A stretch of 64,000 bases of DNA from Rhodanobacteraceae bacterium (lineage in GTDB: Bacteria; Pseudomonadota; Gammaproteobacteria; Xanthomonadales; Rhodanobacteraceae). Under the pieces are notes generated by a model. That model was not told the DNA's origin and did no database searches. It saw only the letters and a list, made by a program, of their open reading frames with translations. Positions 61,319 to 64,000 of the stretch are shown here, piece after piece (the stretch's first letter is position 1; every line of letters begins with the position of its first letter). The stretch spans positions 62,001 to 126,000 of the forward strand of contig PLNP01000015.1 in assembly GCA_003142815.1 (NCBI GenBank), written 5' to 3'. The translations under genes were made by a program, and so were the position numbers.

Positions 61319-61470
61319 TCACGCCTCGCCACTCTGCCGCAGCAGATACGCCAGCGTGTCGATGCTGTCGGTCATGCGGTCCAGCGCTTCGGTGATGGCC
61401 GCGGCGACGCCGCGGGTGTCGTCGCCGGTGGCGGCGTCGAGCTGCGCGGCGAGTGCGCGTTCCTCCTCGC
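61319..61470 (-). pseudogene. inverted duplicate of the 3' end of the FUSC gene
   Basis: Read on the minus strand, bases 61470 to 61319 match 38640-38789 with five differences in 152 bases, including the TGA stop, and encode EERALAAQLDAATGDDTRG...TLAYLLRQSGEA. Most differences are synonymous or conservative (Ile to Thr, Asn to Asp). It lies between the IS481 remnant and the MocA tail. Confidence 0.88.
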
Positions 61471-61473
61471 GCG

Positions 61474-61641
61474 TACTTCAACGATCTCGCAAGTCTCCAA
61501 GGCCCACGGGGCGCGCGGACCTTGCTGGAATGCAATGCTGCCCAAGTGAATGCGCTATCCATGACGGTGGCCGCCATCGATATCGACACACCAGAGGACT
61601 ATGCCCGGCTGATCGGCTCTCCTGTTGGAGCGCCTCCATGA
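61474..61641 (+). pseudogene. MocA/MobA-like nucleotidyltransferase, C-terminal remnant
   Basis: YFNDLASLQGPRGARTLLECNAAQVNALSMTVAAIDIDTPEDYARLIG is the end of molybdopterin cytidylyl/guanylyltransferases (LxxLxGxxGARxLL ... DIDTPEDYxRL). The N-terminal catalytic part is replaced by the FUSC copy. A molybdenum-hydroxylase subunit gene lies 2 kb away, which fits the role. Confidence 0.65.
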
Positions 61642-61997
61642 GATGGATCGCGATCGTCAGCGCGCAGACAGCAAGACGTGAAATCGGAACTGCATCTTGC
61701 AAGGACGCCCGCTACATACCACCACACCGTCGGCCGAACCGCCCCAGAAGCTGCCTACGCCACCGCGACACCTGGTGCTTGGCCGGAGGCTTCGACAACG
61801 TCGAAAACGAGCTGCGGTCGATGCTGCAAAGAGAGCGGCCAGTTTGGGCGCGGACTATCGTGCGGCATGACGCATCAGGGGACAGGGTGGGGGGGTGTGC
61901 CCCATTGTTTGGTTGAATCCGCCACCCTAGGAAAACTCGGGGCATCTCCCTTGACGCGAAACGCCCCCAATGCAGACCGGGTCAAGGAGCCACGTCG
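61642..61997. other. gap without a recognised gene
   Basis: 356 bases. A frame opens with ATGA overlap at 61638 (MRWIAIVSAQTARREIG) and runs to 61916 but its sequence is not protein-like; other frames are no better. ACAGGGTGGGGGGGTGTGCC near 61881 is a long G-run. I see nothing I can name. Confidence 0.4.
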
Positions 61998-62531
61998 ATG
62001 ATGAAAGAATTGCCTTTGTCGAAAGTCTACCGATTACTCGAACCGGGCCCGGTGGTCTTGCTGACGACCGCCCACAAGGGCCGCGCCAACGTCATGACGA
62101 TGTCCTGGCATATGATGGTCGAGTTTGAACCGCCGCTGGTTGCCTGTGTCGTCAGCAGCGCCGGTTACAGTTTTGCCGCATTGCGGGCGACGAAAGAGTG
62201 CGTGATCGCCGTTCCGGAGCTGAAGCTGGCATCCAAAGTCGTGAAGGTTGGTAACTGCTCGGGGCGCGACGTGGAGAAGTTCGGGAAATTCGGTCTGACG
62301 CCGGTGCCAGCCAAGCGCGTGGCGCCGCCTCTGGTAGCCGAGTGTTTCGCCAATCTCGAATGCAAGGTGGTCAATACCCGTCTCGTGAACGAGTACAACC
62401 TCTTCATCCTTGAAGTGCTCAAGGCCTGGACCGACCCGGCGCAAGAGAATCCCAAGACCATCCACCATCACGGATATGGCACGTTCGCGGTGGATGGCAA
62501 GATGATCAAGCTGAAATCGATGATGCGGTAA
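61998..62531 (+). CDS. flavin reductase-like (FMN-binding split-barrel) protein
   Basis: 177 residues. PGPVVLLTTAHKGRANVMTMSWHMMVEFEPPLVACVVSS is the FMN-binding start of the flavin reductase/flavoredoxin family, and TKECVIAVPELKLASKVVKVGNCSGRDVEKF gives the second conserved part. The end (PKTIHHHGYGTFAVDG) is usual. It may supply reduced flavin to the neighbouring, now broken, nitroreductases. ATG 61998; intact amid remnants. Confidence 0.88.
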   Translation: MMKELPLSKVYRLLEPGPVVLLTTAHKGRANVMTMSWHMMVEFEPPLVACVVSSAGYSFAALRATKECVIAVPELKLASKVVKVGNCSGRDVEKFGKFGLTPVPAKRVAPPLVAECFANLECKVVNTRLVNEYNLFILEVLKAWTDPAQENPKTIHHHGYGTFAVDGKMIKLKSMMR

Positions 62532-62587
62532 TCGGCACAGATCAAGGGTGCTGAGCTTCGCATCCTCCTGAGTCCCGGCCTGCCGCT

Positions 62588-62840
62588 TCATCGACGTTCA
62601 CGATCTGCATACCGGTTACGGCGTGTGAATTCCCGGGCCTCACGGCGGACCCACAAGTTATCTACCAGGTGCGGCCTGCGGATAGCCGAGCGGGCAGGCG
62701 AAGGCGATCTTCAAGTCGCCGGGAATCTGCAAGATGCGGCGCAGATCGTCTTCCGCTTCTTTTCCGCTGGATGCGCTCAAGATTTACATGCCGACGCCGC
62801 GCGCGCCTCGGCCATGAGCCACATGCCCTACATCACGCAG
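62588..62840 (-). pseudogene. nitroreductase, C-terminal remnant with frameshifts
   Basis: On the minus strand, WLMAEARA, then ILSASSGKEAEDDLRRILQIPGDLKIAFACPLGYP and, in another frame, LWVRREAREFTRRNRYADRER can be read in order; together they form the end of a nitroreductase (ILxIPxxLKIAFACPLGYP is diagnostic). At least two frame changes and stops are present. The FMN-binding N-terminus is not seen. Confidence 0.65.
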
Positions 62841-62895
62841 CCAAGGATCTCTGGCAAGAGTAGCGCTCAGACGGCTGTTAGAGGGCGATCCTTTC

Positions 62896-63576
62896 TTATT
62901 GTTGTTTCCTCGGATCGGCACTTACGCGGGGGTATCCTACTGTCTGCGCGAAGGTCACGAACTGCTGGTCCGGGAGCTGCAGGACTCGAGCGAGCTTCGG
63001 ACAATCAACCGCTCCCCGAAAGACCGTAGCGAGCCCCTCCGAGGCGCAGAACAGATAGACGTTCTGGCCGATAAAGCCGGTATCGACCGAGGCATAGAGG
63101 CGACGCTCCTCGGACGAGACATCCGTCATGCGTTCTCCATGGGCCACATAGACGAGGTTGAGCGGCGCGGTGGCGACGAAATCCTGAAACCCCGGTCTGC
63201 GCGCGGATATCGTCCTTCAAATGGGGCAGCAGCCTGTGGACTTTCGGCTCATAGAGCCAGACGCCGTCGGCCATCGCGACGTAGACGTCCATCACCATGA
63301 CATGACGCCAATAGGGGCGGTCCGGTCGCCGCTCGGGCGATTGATGCCGAAGGCCGCCCACAACAGATTGGACAGAACTGGCGCCGGAAGCGGCCGGTCC
63401 GAATTTTCGCGTATGGAATGCCTCAGTTTGAGCGCTGCAATCAATGGCTTGCCGCCCTCGCTGCGCGGCGGCGGCAAGCCGAGGGGCTTAAGCTCCTGCG
63501 CAATCGCGACAGTTGGAACTGCGGCAAGCGGCGCGCCGGCGAGAATTCCGGCATTAGCTTGGCGTCGCGTCATCAT
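62896..63576 (-). pseudogene. SagB-type nitroreductase-like protein with Tat signal, two frameshifts
   Basis: ATG 63576 follows AAAGGAG and opens a Tat-like signal (MTRRQANAGILAGAPLAAVPTVAIAQ). PRSEGGKPLIAALKLRHSIRE and LSNLLWAAFGINRPSGDRTAP lead to a shift near 63315, then HVMVMDVYVAMADGVWLYEPKVHRLLPHLKDDIRAQTG, a second shift at a run of four G near 63187, and RRLYASVDTGFIGQNVYLFCASEGLATVFRGAVD to the end. Joined, these make one SagB-like oxidoreductase of about 225 residues. Both shifts are in homopolymers, so assembly error is possible. Confidence 0.72.
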
Positions 63577-63620
63577 CGTAGCTCCTTTGCTCATGGTAGG
63601 TTTGAGGGTTGGCCTGCGGG

Positions 63621-64000
63621 TCATGGGCGGACCGCGGCTTTGAGGATTGCGCGCCGGACGAGAGTTTCAAACAGGGGCAATTTGTAAGCGTTCTTAGTAA
63701 GCGGCGTGGCGCCATGCAGGGCGGCGTTCGCCGCTTCCTTGGCCACGTTTTCGTCGATACGTCTGCCCGCAAGAGCGGCCTCGGCGGCTTTCGCTCGGTA
63801 GGGCACGGGCGCCGCCGCGCCGAGGACGATCACGGCGCGCTTGCAGCCTCCCTCCTGGTCGAGGTCGAGAACGACGGCCACATCGGCGAGCGGCCAGTCG
63901 AAGGAGTCCTTTTCGCCCTGCTTCAGATGCGCCATGCGCAGGCTCGCCGACAGCGGCGGCAAGAGGATTGCCGTCAGGATCTCTTGCGGCTCCAAGTCAT
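63621..64000 (-). CDS. molybdenum hydroxylase FAD-binding subunit (CoxM/XdhB type), C-terminal half, cut by window edge
   Basis: About 126 residues visible: EPQEILTAILLP, FDWPLADVAVVLDLDQEGGCKRAVIVLGAAAPVPYRAKAAEAAL, and KLPLFETLVRRAIL. This is the CO-dehydrogenase flavoprotein C-terminal domain that follows the FAD domain; the FAD motif lies beyond 64000. Its stop overlaps an upstream ATG (ATGA at 63621-63624). Presumably part of a three-gene xanthine/CO dehydrogenase-like operon outside the window. Confidence 0.85.
   Translation of the reverse strand, partial: DLEPQEILTAILLPPLSASLRMAHLKQGEKDSFDWPLADVAVVLDLDQEGGCKRAVIVLGAAAPVPYRAKAAEAALAGRRIDENVAKEAANAALHGATPLTKNAYKLPLFETLVRRAILKAAVRP

Noticed and set aside
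61638..61916. ORF overlapping the MocA tail stop (ATGA) as an XdhC-like gene
   Set aside because: After MRWIAIVSAQ the sequence has no XdhC or other recognisable motif and is Arg/Pro-rich like a shadow frame.

Overview
The window is about 65% G+C with densely packed genes. The essential-gene order (rpsP-rimM-trmD-rplS, rpsF-rpsR-rplI-dnaB-alr-radA, ccmABCDEFGHI, a YceH protein, a Xanthomonas-like attC type) suggests a gammaproteobacterium of the Xanthomonadales/Lysobacterales, possibly Rhodanobacteraceae. That placement rests on gene order and protein style only; no search was run. Intergenic spaces are crowded with several families of short palindromic or hairpin repeats, some lying inside operons and two inside reading frames.

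Layout. 1-13.4 kb: end of an aldehyde dehydrogenase gene, a CPA2 antiporter, a DUF885 exported hydrolase, a broken alpha/beta hydrolase, YceH, a HAD phosphatase, an ArnT-like glycosyltransferase, a Rieske oxygenase, an amino-acid permease, an ArsC-like protein, and a methionine aminotransferase/omega-amidase pair. 13.7-30.7 kb: housekeeping block (htpG, rplS-trmD-rimM-rpsP, ffh, a CcsA-like protein, radA, alr, dnaB, rplI, rpsR, rpsF, an A-type Fe-S carrier, asnS). Between alr and radA sits an inserted block: a decayed dinD chimera, a Phd/RelE-type toxin-antitoxin pair and a 77-codon ORF, with stop/start overlaps running into radA. 30.9-46 kb: genes of the kynurenine to 2-aminomuconate route (kmo, kynU, 3-hydroxyanthranilate dioxygenase, ACMS decarboxylase, semialdehyde dehydrogenase, RidA-type deaminase), mixed with a carbonic anhydrase, an exported protein of unknown role and an FUSC membrane protein. 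This cluster is interrupted at 39.04-40.75 kb by two integron gene cassettes with canonical attC sites and no integrase in the window. kmo itself carries an in-frame insertion of a palindromic repeat of about 220 bp. 46.2-53.7 kb: a full cytochrome c maturation cluster. 53.8-56.1 kb: a MetX-type acyltransferase, a cysteine dioxygenase whose frame now runs through a repeat into tRNA-Leu(CAA), and the tRNA.

56.1-64 kb looks like an acquired and decaying region beginning at the tRNA-Leu gene. It holds an IS30 transposase tail, two lower-G+C ArnT-like glycosyltransferases with a heptosyltransferase stub between them, a frameshifted IS481 transposase, an inverted 152-bp near-copy of the 3' end of the FUSC gene found 23 kb away, a MocA-like tail, an intact flavin reductase, two broken nitroreductases and the C-terminal half of a molybdenum-hydroxylase FAD subunit.

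The most interesting structures are the integrase-less cassette pair with two unrecognised proteins, the repeat insertion inside kmo, the repeat-driven CDO/tRNA overlap, and the stop/start-linked toxin-antitoxin to radA chain.
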